From Haliotispira sp965263485 (GTDB lineage: Bacteria > Spirochaetota > Spirochaetia > SP-2023): 64,000 bases of DNA. The notes under the pieces are model-generated. The model was not told the origin of the DNA. It worked only from the letters and a program-made list of their open reading frames with translations, and searched no databases. The stretch is from NCBI GenBank assembly GCA_965263485.1, contig CBDHHO010000001.1:930001-994000 (forward strand), in the 5' to 3' direction. The translations under genes and the position numbers were made by a program. Every line of letters starts with the position of its first letter. Position 1 is the stretch's first letter. Below are positions 26,256 to 34,267 of the stretch, in pieces.

Positions 26256-26693
26256 CTAGAATAGCTTTTTTGCATGGCTCTGTACAGAAGTGGGCCGATG
26301 ACGGAAGGCTATGGCCTCCACTTCGACCAATACGCCTTTGGGAAGGTCTTTAACGGCAAAACAGCTCCGTGCCGGAAAAGGTTCACTGAAATAACGGCCA
26401 TACACGGTATTAAATTCGGCAAAATGGGCGATATCACTCAGATAGCAGGTGGTTTTCAAGACCTTATCCAAGGCGGAGCCTCCGGCTTTCAAAACGGCTT
26501 CCAGGTTCTTCATCACCTGCTCGCTTTGCTCGCTGATCGTAGAGCCTTCCACTTCTCCGGTAAGGTTCAGCGGAATCTGACCGGATGTAAAGAGCAATTG
26601 CCCCAAGGCATTGGCCTGCGAGTACGGCCCGACCGCCGCGGGAGCATTGTCTGTGTGAATGCGCTCCCTGCTCATCATGTCCTGTTGATTCAT
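26256..26693 (-). CDS. ridA: RidA family reactive-intermediate deaminase
   Basis: A 145-residue protein (the usual family size is 125-130) with VGPYSQAN, LFTSGQIPLNLTGEV, QVMKNLEAVLKAGGSALDKV and FPARSCFAVKDLPKGVLVEV followed by EAIA. It includes the Arg of the YxRSxx-type carboxylate-binding block, here PARSC. RidA hydrolyses 2-aminoacrylate and other reactive enamines in the cytoplasm. The start at 26693 is chosen because AAGGAG lies 10 bases before it; the longer open frame enters a MITE. Confidence 0.9.
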   Translation of the reverse strand: MNQQDMMSRERIHTDNAPAAVGPYSQANALGQLLFTSGQIPLNLTGEVEGSTISEQSEQVMKNLEAVLKAGGSALDKVLKTTCYLSDIAHFAEFNTVYGRYFSEPFPARSCFAVKDLPKGVLVEVEAIAFRHRPTSVQSHAKKLF

Positions 26694-26710
26694 AAGCGTC
26701 TCACTCCTTA

Positions 26711-26884
26711 TGGGAGGTGCCCTTAAGCCTGAGAATAAGGGAACCTCTAAAAATTTCAATGCTTCGGCAGGCTCAGCACAAGTTCCGCGTGGAATCGCGA
26801 TCTTTTCCGAGAATGGAGCCCCTCATTCCCAGTGAAAGTGGGAGTCCAAGCATAGAGCATTTGCCAAATAGACTCCCGTTTTCA
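26711..26884. repeat. MITE fragments and a small perfect hairpin
   Basis: A right end (GGAGGTGCCC, ending 26722) is followed by TTAA. A left end GGGAACCTCTAAAAATTTC starts at 26739 without a matching partner. At 26872-26891, ACTCCCGT-TTTC-ACGGGAGT forms an 8-bp stem that overlaps the next repeat. There is no gene in this gap. Confidence 0.6.
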
Positions 26885-26925
26885 CGGGAGTGACAAACGT
26901 TTATCATACTCTACTTCTACGGATT
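26885..26925 (-). repeat. Second dispersed repeat type (41 bp), overlapping a gene end
   Basis: The reverse complement of 26885-26925 matches 61787-61827 at 38 of 41 positions (start AATCCGTAGAAGTAGAG, end CTCCCG). It has no sequence in common with the MITE ends. The stop codon of the adjacent isocitrate dehydrogenase-family gene and its last two codons lie within it. Confidence 0.7.
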
Positions 26926-28101
26926 GGCATCAGCAAGATGCCCCAATAATTCGGCCACAAAGTCATCCGTACGGGCACCGCCGGCAAAGCCTGTAATCGG
27001 GTGGCACGCCAAGGCGTGAGCGACCGCCTGATCCAGTTGACGAGCCTTGTCCCCGCAACCGATATGGGCCAACATCATGCTGCAAGCCCGCAGAATCGAA
27101 CGCGGATCGACATAGGGAAGCCGTCCCTCGGCGATCAGACGCGGTGCCGAGCCGTGTACCGGTTCAAACATCGCATACCGCGCACCAATGTTGGCACTGC
27201 CTGCCGTGCCCAATCCTCCCTGGATTTCAGCCGCTTCATCGGTCAAAATATCGCCGTATAAATTGGGAAGGATAAAAACTTCAAAGTGCCCTCTTATCTT
27301 TTCATTTACCAAATTAGCAGCCATAATGTCGATGTACCAATCGTCAATTATCAGTTCCGGGAATTCTTTCCGAGCAATTTCTTTGCAAATCTGCAGGAAT
27401 TCGCCGTCGCCACTTTTGATAATATTGGCCTTGGTCACGATGCTGATGCGTTTTTTGTTATTGTTCCGGGCGTACTGCATGGCACTGCGGGCAATGCGCT
27501 CGACCCCCGGACGCGTGGTAACGGCAAAATCAAAGGCCAACTCAGCACCAGACTCCCGGCCTTCCAGCAACAAGCCTCGTGAACCCAGCACGTAGGCACC
27601 CTCGGTGTTCTCTCGGAAAAAGCACCAATCAAGGCCCTTCTCCGGCACAAAAACGGGACGCACGTTGGCGTATAAATCCAACTCACGGCGCAATGCCAAG
27701 TTGGCACTCTCCAGATTGGCAATACCCTGACCGGCCTGAGGTGTGGAAGTAGGCCCTTTTAACAATACCTGACAGGATTTAATCTGCGATAGCACGTCCC
27801 TCGGAACCGGGCAGTTCCGGGCCAGACGGTTTTCCAGAGTCAGACCTTCGATTTCGACCAGCTCTATCTTCCCGGCGTTCAATTCGCCCGCCAAGAGCTG
27901 TTCCAGCACTTGACGGGCATACTGCACAATGACCGGACCAACCCCATCGCCACCGGCCAAGCCCAGGCGGATGCAGGGCAAGGAGGCCAGGTCGTAGGGC
28001 TCCTTGCCGGACCGAATGCGACTGGCTCGGGCCTGTTGCTCTTCCAATAATTGGCGGAACGCTCTGACGGCTTGTTCAATATGCAGAAACTCTTTGCTCA
28101 T
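26917..28101 (-). CDS. NAD(P)-dependent isocitrate/isopropylmalate dehydrogenase family protein
   Basis: A 394-residue beta-decarboxylating dehydrogenase. Family marks are LAGGDGVGPVIVQYARQVLE, LLKGPTSTP, LRRELDLYANVRPV, FFRENTEGAYVLGSRG, IVTKANIIKSGDGEF, the metal-site block NLYGDILTDEAAEIQGGLGT and EPVHGSAPRLIAEG. The ENTEG block and the missing extended NADP-specific loop suggest an NAD-linked isocitrate dehydrogenase. It would supply 2-oxoglutarate for biosynthesis. A homoisocitrate or isopropylmalate role cannot be excluded. Its last residues and stop come from a dispersed repeat, so the C-terminus may have been altered. Confidence 0.82.
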   Translation of the reverse strand: MSKEFLHIEQAVRAFRQLLEEQQARASRIRSGKEPYDLASLPCIRLGLAGGDGVGPVIVQYARQVLEQLLAGELNAGKIELVEIEGLTLENRLARNCPVPRDVLSQIKSCQVLLKGPTSTPQAGQGIANLESANLALRRELDLYANVRPVFVPEKGLDWCFFRENTEGAYVLGSRGLLLEGRESGAELAFDFAVTTRPGVERIARSAMQYARNNNKKRISIVTKANIIKSGDGEFLQICKEIARKEFPELIIDDWYIDIMAANLVNEKIRGHFEVFILPNLYGDILTDEAAEIQGGLGTAGSANIGARYAMFEPVHGSAPRLIAEGRLPYVDPRSILRACSMMLAHIGCGDKARQLDQAVAHALACHPITGFAGGARTDDFVAELLGHLADANP

Positions 28102-28193
28102 TATGGAGATTATCCTTTATGGGGAAACTCTAAAAGACACCTCTAAACTTAGCATAAAGACGACCCATTATGCAATTCCACTGATGTATACGC

Positions 28194-28231
28194 TTGAGTA
28201 AAGAGAGAACTTTGCGCTATGATGCGCAAAC
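28194..28231 (+). promoter_or_regulatory. Possible ackA promoter with palindrome over the -10 box
   Basis: TTGAGT (28194-28199), 19 bases, TATGAT (28219-28224). The -10 box is the loop of a perfect 7-bp inverted repeat, TTTGCGC-TATGAT-GCGCAAA (28212-28231), a plausible operator. The 19-base spacer is longer than ideal, and a MITE now lies between this site and the gene. The rest of 28102-28307 shows no gene. Confidence 0.45.
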
Positions 28232-28307
28232 AATAAGCATGCAGGAATTTTCTAAAAATTGCATCACCCCTTGAGATTTTACCGGTTAGGAAAGAAGTAC
28301 ATTTAAA

Positions 28308-28537
28308 GGGTACCTCTAAAAATGGTATCGCTTCGCGAGAATTGTACAATCGCTCTGCTTCTGTTTTGTCTTGGCCGCAGCGATTGTACCGCGTTTTGAT
28401 GCTGAATCAGCGAGATTTTGCCGATAGCGAGGAAGTGAAGCCGAAGCATACTTTGTTGTATGGTAAGGCTTTGCTGACGAAGCTCTTCGGCAACAAGATC
28501 GCGATTCAGCGCGGAATTGGAATTTTTAGAGGTTCCC
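28308..28537 (+). repeat. Complete 230-bp MITE with TAAA target duplication
   Basis: It starts GGGTACCTCTAAAAATGG and ends GAATTTTTAGAGGTTCCC, flanked by TAAA (28304-28307 and 28538-28541). The interior combines a segment with TTGTACAATCG/CGATTGTAC arms and the common core around CATACTTTGTTGTATGG. It is inserted in the presumed 5' leader of ackA. Confidence 0.88.
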
Positions 28538-28578
28538 TAAAGAATGGTTTTAATGGGTACCTCTAACAAGGAGCTTAT

Positions 28579-29919
28579 ATGTTAGTTTTGACCCTGAACT
28601 GTGGGAGTTCATCGGCCAAGTTCCAGATATATGATTGGGATGCAAAAGAAGTTTTGTTGGTCGGTGTCGTAGAGCGCATCGGCCAATTTAATACTCGCCT
28701 AGAATTGAGCCTGAACAATGATACAGAACAGGAAGAAGAGCGCAGGTGTGAAAACCACGAACAGGCTCTCTCTTGGGTGATCGAGACCATAGCCCGGTCG
28801 GGCGCAGTGCCGTCCTTGGAAAAAATCAAGGCTGTGGGGCACCGCATGGTGCACGGTGCCGAACAATTTGTTAAATCGACCATCATCAACGATGAGACGA
28901 TGAAAGTTTTTGAAAGCCTGGTTGATCTGGGGCCTTTGCACATGCCGCCCAATATCAGCGGAGTGAAGGCCGCACAGAAAGCTCTTCCGCACGCCACGCA
29001 CTGCGCCATTATGGACACGGCCTGGCATCAGACTATGCCCGCCGAAGCCTTTATGTATGCCATTCCGTACAAGTGGTACCGGGATTATCAAATACGGCGC
29101 TACGGTTTCCACGGCACTTCATATCTGTACACGGCTAAACGGGCTGCGGTGCTGCTGGGCAAGCAAGCCGTAGAGACCAACCTGATCATTGCTCATCTCG
29201 GCAACGGTGCGAGTATGTGCGCCGTCCGGGATGGCGTCTGCATTGACACCACCATGGGGTTGACGCCGCTGGAAGGCTTGATGATGGGTACCCGCTCCGG
29301 AGACATCGACCCGGCCATTATTCCTTTTATGCTGGATCGCTTGAGCTGCGGTCCCAAAGATGTCGATAACTACTTAAACAAAGAAAGTGGAATTCTGGGC
29401 ATCACCGGAGGCATGAGCGATCGCCGCGATGTCTATGACAAGTATCAGCAGGGCGATGAGCGGGCCTGCTTGGCTTTCAAAATGGAATGCTATCGCGTGC
29501 GCAAGCAGATCGGAGCTTATGTGGCGATCTTGGGCCGGGTTGATGCACTGATTTTTACCGCCGGAGTCGGCGAAATGAGTCCCGAGTACCGCCAGGGTAT
29601 GATCGAAGGGCTGGATATGATCGGCATCGAATTGGATACCGCCAAAAATGCCCTGTCGTACAGCCGCAACTGTGAGACCCGAATATCCAAGGAAAGTTCG
29701 CCGGTGAAAATTTTTGTCATTCCGACCGACGAAGAACTGGTGATGACCGCTGATGCCGTGGCACTGCTGGATGGCAGCTACGACATTCATACCAAGTTCC
29801 ACTATCACTTTGCCGAATCCTGTTACCAAAATCCGGCTCGGCAAAAAAATCTGCTCAAAGATCTGGAGAGCAATCCTGAGCTGAAAACGATCATCGCGGA
29901 ACCTCTTGCGAAGCTCTGA
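28579..29919 (+). CDS. ackA: Acetate kinase
   Basis: A 446-residue ASKHA-fold kinase, somewhat longer than the usual 400. Motifs are VLTLNCGSSSAKFQIYD, GHRMVHGAE, YGFHGTSYLYTAKRAA, LIIAHLGNGASMCAVRDGVC followed by DTTMG, MMGTRSGDIDPAI, and FTAGVGEMSPEYRQ. It interconverts acetyl phosphate and acetate with ATP formation, the main ATP-yielding step of fermenting spirochaetes. The ATG is preceded by CAAGGAG. No phosphotransacetylase gene is nearby. The C-terminal 40 residues are an extension of unknown role. Confidence 0.93.
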   Translation: MLVLTLNCGSSSAKFQIYDWDAKEVLLVGVVERIGQFNTRLELSLNNDTEQEEERRCENHEQALSWVIETIARSGAVPSLEKIKAVGHRMVHGAEQFVKSTIINDETMKVFESLVDLGPLHMPPNISGVKAAQKALPHATHCAIMDTAWHQTMPAEAFMYAIPYKWYRDYQIRRYGFHGTSYLYTAKRAAVLLGKQAVETNLIIAHLGNGASMCAVRDGVCIDTTMGLTPLEGLMMGTRSGDIDPAIIPFMLDRLSCGPKDVDNYLNKESGILGITGGMSDRRDVYDKYQQGDERACLAFKMECYRVRKQIGAYVAILGRVDALIFTAGVGEMSPEYRQGMIEGLDMIGIELDTAKNALSYSRNCETRISKESSPVKIFVIPTDEELVMTADAVALLDGSYDIHTKFHYHFAESCYQNPARQKNLLKDLESNPELKTIIAEPLAKL

Positions 29920-29925
29920 GAGCTT

Positions 29926-30104
29926 GTGGGTACCTCTGCAACTTGCAAAAACTTGTGCGGGGCCATAGTTCCCATTATTATGGCAGAGCATAGCTGGTTA
30001 TGGTGGAGCTGTGATGACACAGAGCCTTTCTGCCACGCACGCTAAAGTTATTGCCCACTGGGAATAGTGCCGCCGATACGGAAGGGAATTTTTTAGAGGC
30101 CCGC
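29926..30104. repeat. Strongly diverged MITE
   Basis: GGGTACCTCTGCAAC at the left and GGAATTTTTTAGAGGCCCG at the right bracket about 180 bases without further resemblance to the better copies. No matching flanking 4-mers were found. Confidence 0.4.
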
Positions 30105-30117
30105 TAAGGATACTGTG

Positions 30118-31128
30118 ATGAGAAAAAATACTTTCAGTTTGGCCCAAAATACTCTGTACCGCTGCTGCTTATCGCTGCTGTTGCTGGGCGGGATCGGCAG
30201 CTTTTTCGCCCCGGCAGCGCTGCTGCACTCCCAAGACACCTTGATCTTAAACGATGGTCGTACGCTGAGTGGTTCCATCCTGTCTATGAGTGATGATACC
30301 ATCGTATTTTACGATGCTCAGGCCGACAGCCAGCGCCGGATTCCCAAGGCGTCAGTGGTTGGAGGACGCTTTGGTGATACACTTCTTAACAGCACAGCTG
30401 TCCCCGACAACATCATACAGAGTAACCGGCCGCCATTGATCCACCTGCCGTTTGACCAGAGTTTCGAGAACTTGGGCTCCGAAACCGTCGAAATTGCCAG
30501 CAACGGCACCATCCCTTTCAGCGATGATCCGCGCAACGAGCCCAAAAAATCGGTGTTGAGTACGGGTACCGGCAGCTATGTGCGCATCAAAGCCACGCCG
30601 CTGCTCAACACTTTGAAAGAGTTTTCCACCAGCTTCTGGTTTCGCAGTCTGGACACGCACCGCCCCCAGTACCTGGTGAGCAAGTGGAGGGCCGCCTACC
30701 TTGGTTCTCAGACTGCCGATGGTATGTTCACGGTGGGCTATACCAACCCCGGAGGCCGCTTGTTCATTTTTCTGGTCGATCAAAATGGAGGATACCATCC
30801 CTATCCTGTGGACAATGCGATTCAGGACAACCGAAGTTGGAACCACGTGGTGGTCACTTTGGGTCAGCAACAGTTAAATGTCTATGTCAATGGCAATCTG
30901 GTCTCTTCTAACGACATCAGCTATGAATTGTACCAGGAGAACAGCTCTGATCTGCTGCTGCTGACGGCAATCTACCGCAATACCGATGGTGAGGGCAAGG
31001 TGCGGGAAGATCTGAGCACTTTTAACCTGATTGGCCAGATGGACGATTTTCGCCTGTGGGATCGGGTAATTACGGCAGATGATGTGCGTAATCTCTATCG
31101 TAACAGCTATGTGGTGACCACTTATTGA
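30118..31128 (+). CDS. Secreted LamG/concanavalin-A-like domain protein
   Basis: A 336-residue protein (ATG 30118; GTG at 30115 is also possible behind AAGGA). A signal peptide (LYRCCLSLLLLGGIGSFFAP followed by AA) precedes a short SH3-like block, DTLILNDGRTLSGSILSMSD. From about residue 100 a LamG-like jelly roll follows: LIHLPFDQSFENLGSET, TSFWFRSLDTHRPQYLVSKW, SWNHVVVTLGQQQLNVYVNG, IGQMDDFRLWDRVITADDV. Such domains bind glycans or proteins outside the cytoplasm. It precedes fliD but is separated from it by a MITE remnant, so a flagellar link is only positional. Confidence 0.75.
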   Translation: MRKNTFSLAQNTLYRCCLSLLLLGGIGSFFAPAALLHSQDTLILNDGRTLSGSILSMSDDTIVFYDAQADSQRRIPKASVVGGRFGDTLLNSTAVPDNIIQSNRPPLIHLPFDQSFENLGSETVEIASNGTIPFSDDPRNEPKKSVLSTGTGSYVRIKATPLLNTLKEFSTSFWFRSLDTHRPQYLVSKWRAAYLGSQTADGMFTVGYTNPGGRLFIFLVDQNGGYHPYPVDNAIQDNRSWNHVVVTLGQQQLNVYVNGNLVSSNDISYELYQENSSDLLLLTAIYRNTDGEGKVREDLSTFNLIGQMDDFRLWDRVITADDVRNLYRNSYVVTTY

Positions 31129-31161
31129 ATGAGAAGGGTAGCTCAAAAATACCGAACATAA

Positions 31162-31221
31162 GGGCACCTCTAAAAATTCGCTGCCAATACAAAACACGGG
31201 ATTGTTGCGATAGAGGTCCCC
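31162..31221 (+). repeat. Minimal MITE, about 60 bp
   Basis: GGGCACCTCTAAAAATTCGC to GATAGAGGTCCCC with a 30-base interior. No target duplication is seen. It stands in the gap between the LamG gene and fliD. Confidence 0.6.
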
Positions 31222-31274
31222 AAAATAGTTTTCAGAACCTCCCAGATATAAATTCTGAAGAAACTGGATAAATC

Positions 31275-33554
31275 ATGTCTGATATAAGTATTCCAGGAAT
31301 TACCGACAGTAAGTACAAGACTGATAAGATTATCGCCGGGCTGGTAAAGGCCAAGGAAATCCAGCTCGACCGGATGGAAGAAGACCGCGATAAGCTGGAA
31401 CTGAAACGTGATGTCTGGCAAAGCATCAATATCCTGACGAACAGACTGGAAAATGCGGCGCAGAACCTGTTCAACGTCGACAGTCCGTTCCGTCAGAAGT
31501 TTTCGCTCAGCTCTAATGAGTCCGTGCTGAGCGTCACAAATAGTCGGCAGGCTGAAAACGGCGAATATACGGTGCGTGTGCTGCAAGTTGCGGACAAAGA
31601 CAGCCTGCGCTCGGATGAAATTACCAATGATTTTCAAGTGCCCGGTGGAAAGTACACTTTTGGTTCCGGAGAAGATGCCAAGTCGTTTAGCTTCAAAGGC
31701 GGTACGCTAAGACAATTCGTCACAACAGCCAATCGCCAGTTGCACAATCTGGCCCAATTCGACCTCATCAACAGCCGGGGACAGAAGCAAGTGCTGGTGC
31801 TGCGCTCGGTGAACAGCGGTGTCAAACATCGCCTGCGCTTTGCCGACCAAGGCAAGCAGCTGGCCGAAAACATCGGCCTGATTCTCGATGCCGGATCTCT
31901 GCGTGTCGATTTGCTACACGAATCTTTGATCAGCCCGTTCAATGAATTGTCGGATTATAAGTTCTCCGAAAGCAAAAATGAAGTGAGTGTCGGGCCGGGG
32001 CAGGAATTGCGTATCAGTCTGCCCAATAGCTATACGGTGCGTTCCGGCAGTGTAATGCGCTACGATATTCAGTCTCCGCGCGGTGATCTGCCACCCATCA
32101 GCAACACACCTGACAACACTGAAGGGCCCCCAAAGACTTACGGAGCCGAAACAGAGAGCGCTGTGTCCAAGGCCTTATCCGTGCAGGATGGAGAAGGGCT
32201 TGAGAATTCAGGCTATTCGCGTTTCAGCAGCCGGGATGCCGGCGAGATTCCGCCACCGCCATCAGCCGAGTTCGATGATATCCGGATTGACAGCGCAGGC
32301 AGCGACACCGCTTTTATCGGTATTGACCCCGGAGTGGAGACCCGCGAACAGGAAGAAACCTGGATAGAGGCAGAGACCGTACAAGCTCTGCAGAAAGCTG
32401 CCGAAGCCCAGGCTGCGGCTCAGCAGGTTCGACAAGCCCAACAGGTCCAGCAGTTTAAGCAAAGCGATCAGGATTTGCTCAATCCCACCGCCAATTTTTT
32501 CTTGGTGCAGAACGGGCTCCGGGTGTCTGGCGGACCGAAGAATGGCGAAGTCCAAGCGAGTGCGGTGCCTCACGAGGAAATCCTCGCACTGCGCAGCATC
32601 AATAACCTGCACAGTATCCAAGAAGTAATAATCCGCAACCCCAACCCCGACCGCGAAATCGTGGTTCGCAACCTGCGTTTTGAAGATGCCGAAATCAAAG
32701 ACGATTATTTGCCCAAGCACCCGATCAGTGTTGCCCAAAACGCCCAAATATCTTATTTGGGCGTGGAGACGCAGCGCGCGGACAACAGTGTCGATGATTT
32801 GCTGCCGGGCTTGACCCTGAATCTTAAGAAAGCCAAGCCGGACGAGGATATTATCATCCGCACCGAGCCGGACTACGACACTATCATCGAAAAAGTGACT
32901 GAGTTTGTCGCTTCGTACAACGAGCTGCTGACCCAGTTGAATGTGGTCTACAGCGGTGATGATGCCGTGATTCGCGAAAAGACTTCCTTTACCGAGAAAC
33001 AGGAAGAAGAGGCCCGCAGGGTGCTGGGCCTGATGCGCGGTGACAGCAACATCAACAACTTGAAATACCGTCTGGTGCAAAGTGTTTCTGACGGCTACCC
33101 GACTGAGCAGGGCACACGTGTGCTGGCTGATATTGGAATCTCGACCAATCTGAGTGGTTTCCAAAGCGGTTTGGATCAAAGTAAACTGCGCGGCTACTTG
33201 GAATTTGACACTGATGTGCTCCGGGATGCAATGACCGGGAACTTTGCTATGGTGCAGGATTTGTTTGGCCGCGACAACGATGGTGATTATGCGGTAGACA
33301 GCGGCAGTGCCTTAGAAGTACAGCGCATCAGTCAGAGCTACACCCGGGTCAATGGGCCGATCCCCTACCAGGTGCAGGATTTGGAACGAAGTATTGAAAA
33401 CAGCGAAGATCAGATTGCCAATTACAAGGATTATCTTGTCGACTATGAAGATGGCCTGAAGCGCAAATATGGCCGCATGGAAGGTGCTCTGAACCAGATG
33501 GAGCAGCAGCAACAGGCACTGAGAAACTTTAGTGAGGCCATGAATAGTAAATAA
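31275..33554 (+). CDS. fliD: Flagellar hook-associated protein 2 (filament cap)
   Basis: A 759-residue FliD. The N-terminal domain (ISIPGITDSKYKTDKIIAGL, LELKRDVWQSINILTNRLEN followed by AAQNLF) and the C-terminal domain (ATEFVASYNELL-like VTEFVASYNELLTQLNVVY, IGISTNLSGFQSGLDQSKLR, ending in a coiled coil YKDYLVDYEDGLKRKYGRME) are typical. The middle (about residues 275-410) is a low-complexity insertion rich in Pro, Ala, Gln and acidic residues, including QAAAQQVRQAQQVQQFKQ, that ordinary FliD proteins lack. FliD caps the filament and assists flagellin polymerisation; in spirochaetes this happens in the periplasm. Confidence 0.92.
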   Translation: MSDISIPGITDSKYKTDKIIAGLVKAKEIQLDRMEEDRDKLELKRDVWQSINILTNRLENAAQNLFNVDSPFRQKFSLSSNESVLSVTNSRQAENGEYTVRVLQVADKDSLRSDEITNDFQVPGGKYTFGSGEDAKSFSFKGGTLRQFVTTANRQLHNLAQFDLINSRGQKQVLVLRSVNSGVKHRLRFADQGKQLAENIGLILDAGSLRVDLLHESLISPFNELSDYKFSESKNEVSVGPGQELRISLPNSYTVRSGSVMRYDIQSPRGDLPPISNTPDNTEGPPKTYGAETESAVSKALSVQDGEGLENSGYSRFSSRDAGEIPPPPSAEFDDIRIDSAGSDTAFIGIDPGVETREQEETWIEAETVQALQKAAEAQAAAQQVRQAQQVQQFKQSDQDLLNPTANFFLVQNGLRVSGGPKNGEVQASAVPHEEILALRSINNLHSIQEVIIRNPNPDREIVVRNLRFEDAEIKDDYLPKHPISVAQNAQISYLGVETQRADNSVDDLLPGLTLNLKKAKPDEDIIIRTEPDYDTIIEKVTEFVASYNELLTQLNVVYSGDDAVIREKTSFTEKQEEEARRVLGLMRGDSNINNLKYRLVQSVSDGYPTEQGTRVLADIGISTNLSGFQSGLDQSKLRGYLEFDTDVLRDAMTGNFAMVQDLFGRDNDGDYAVDSGSALEVQRISQSYTRVNGPIPYQVQDLERSIENSEDQIANYKDYLVDYEDGLKRKYGRMEGALNQMEQQQQALRNFSEAMNSK

Positions 33555-33559
33555 AGCGG

Positions 33560-33606
33560 CAACAAGATCACCGCTTCAAGCGCAGAATGGATTTTTAGAG
33601 GTTCCC
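33560..33606 (+). repeat. MITE remnant, right end
   Basis: GCAACAAGATCACCGCTTC leads into GATTTTTAGAGGTTCCC, ending at 33606. It is the right end of a short-variant element whose left part is lost against the fliD 3' end. Confidence 0.6.
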
Positions 33607-33610
33607 TTTA

Positions 33611-33838
33611 GGGGACCTCTAAAAATTCGCTTTTGATGCCAGACGAAGGGATTTTTTGCGGCAGCGAGGAACGGAAGCCGAACCATACTTTGCTGTATGG
33701 CACCAATGTGAGCTGGCGCAGCATTGGTGAACTGGCAGGCCGTGCGCAACAAAGAGCCTGCTTCCTCTCTTTCGTGACAAAGCTGCTCCTTGAAAAAGAC
33801 CGCGTCTGGCGCGAAATTGGAATTTTTAGAGGTCACCT
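33611..33838 (+). repeat. Complete 228-bp MITE with TTTA target duplication
   Basis: Ends GGGGACCTCTAAAAATTCGC and GGAATTTTTAGAGGTCACC; TTTA at 33607-33610 and 33839-33842. The interior is nearly identical to that of 37564-37859, minus a 70-base segment. Between this copy and the next (33843-34039) I see no gene, only a short motif CTTTTACTGAATGGTAT that recurs at about 61869. Confidence 0.9.
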
Positions 33839-34039
33839 TTAGATTACTTAGTGGAGTATTGCCATACCAGACTTTTACTGAATGGTATTACCAGTAGTAC
33901 TGCACCAAGTGGGACTATCTGTCTGCCCGCCTTCCCGTATGACAAAATATCTGTGTATCCCATTTCTCACTGCCGCTCCAAAAATTCCTTTGCTCAACAT
34001 TGGAATTTCCAAAAATCCCCGAAGATATGAATGCCTATA

Positions 34040-34203
34040 GGGGACCTCTAAAAATTCGCTTTTGATGCTGAATCAGCGGGATTTTGCCGATGGCGAGGAA
34101 GTGAAGCCGAAGCATACTTTGCTGTATGGTAAGGCTTTGCTGACAAAGCTACTCGGCAACAAGATCGCGATTTAGCGCGGAATTGGAATTTTTAGAGGTT
34201 CCC
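34040..34203 (+). repeat. Complete 164-bp MITE with TATA target duplication
   Basis: Ends GGGGACCTCTAAAAATTCGC and GGAATTTTTAGAGGTTCCC, flanked by TATA (34036-34039, 34204-34207). The short-variant interior shows fold-back pairing (TTTTGCCGA with TCGGCAACA; CATACTTTGCTGTATG core). Confidence 0.9.
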
Positions 34204-34246
34204 TATAGCAGCAAGCCGGGTGACTGCCCGGCTTGCTGCTATAGGG
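34201..34246 (+). promoter_or_regulatory. Perfect 20-bp hairpin before the nucleoside kinase
   Basis: 34201-34220 and 34227-34246 are exact inverted repeats with a 6-base loop TGACTG; the stem contains AGCAAGCCGGG. No T run follows, so it is not a standard terminator. The first three bases of the stem are also the last three of the MITE. The ribosome site of the kinase begins 12 bases after the stem. Confidence 0.8.
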
Positions 34247-34267
34247 AAAGCGGGAACAGGAGCATAC

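Noticed and set aside
33611..33838. Open frames in the MITEs as genes
   Set aside because: Similar frames recur in every copy in either sense, have no ribosome sites and arise from the repeat sequence itself.
34220..34267. GTG 34220 as start of the nucleoside kinase
   Set aside because: It lies inside a 20-bp stem and has no ribosome site, while TTG 34268 has CAGGAG at 5 bases.
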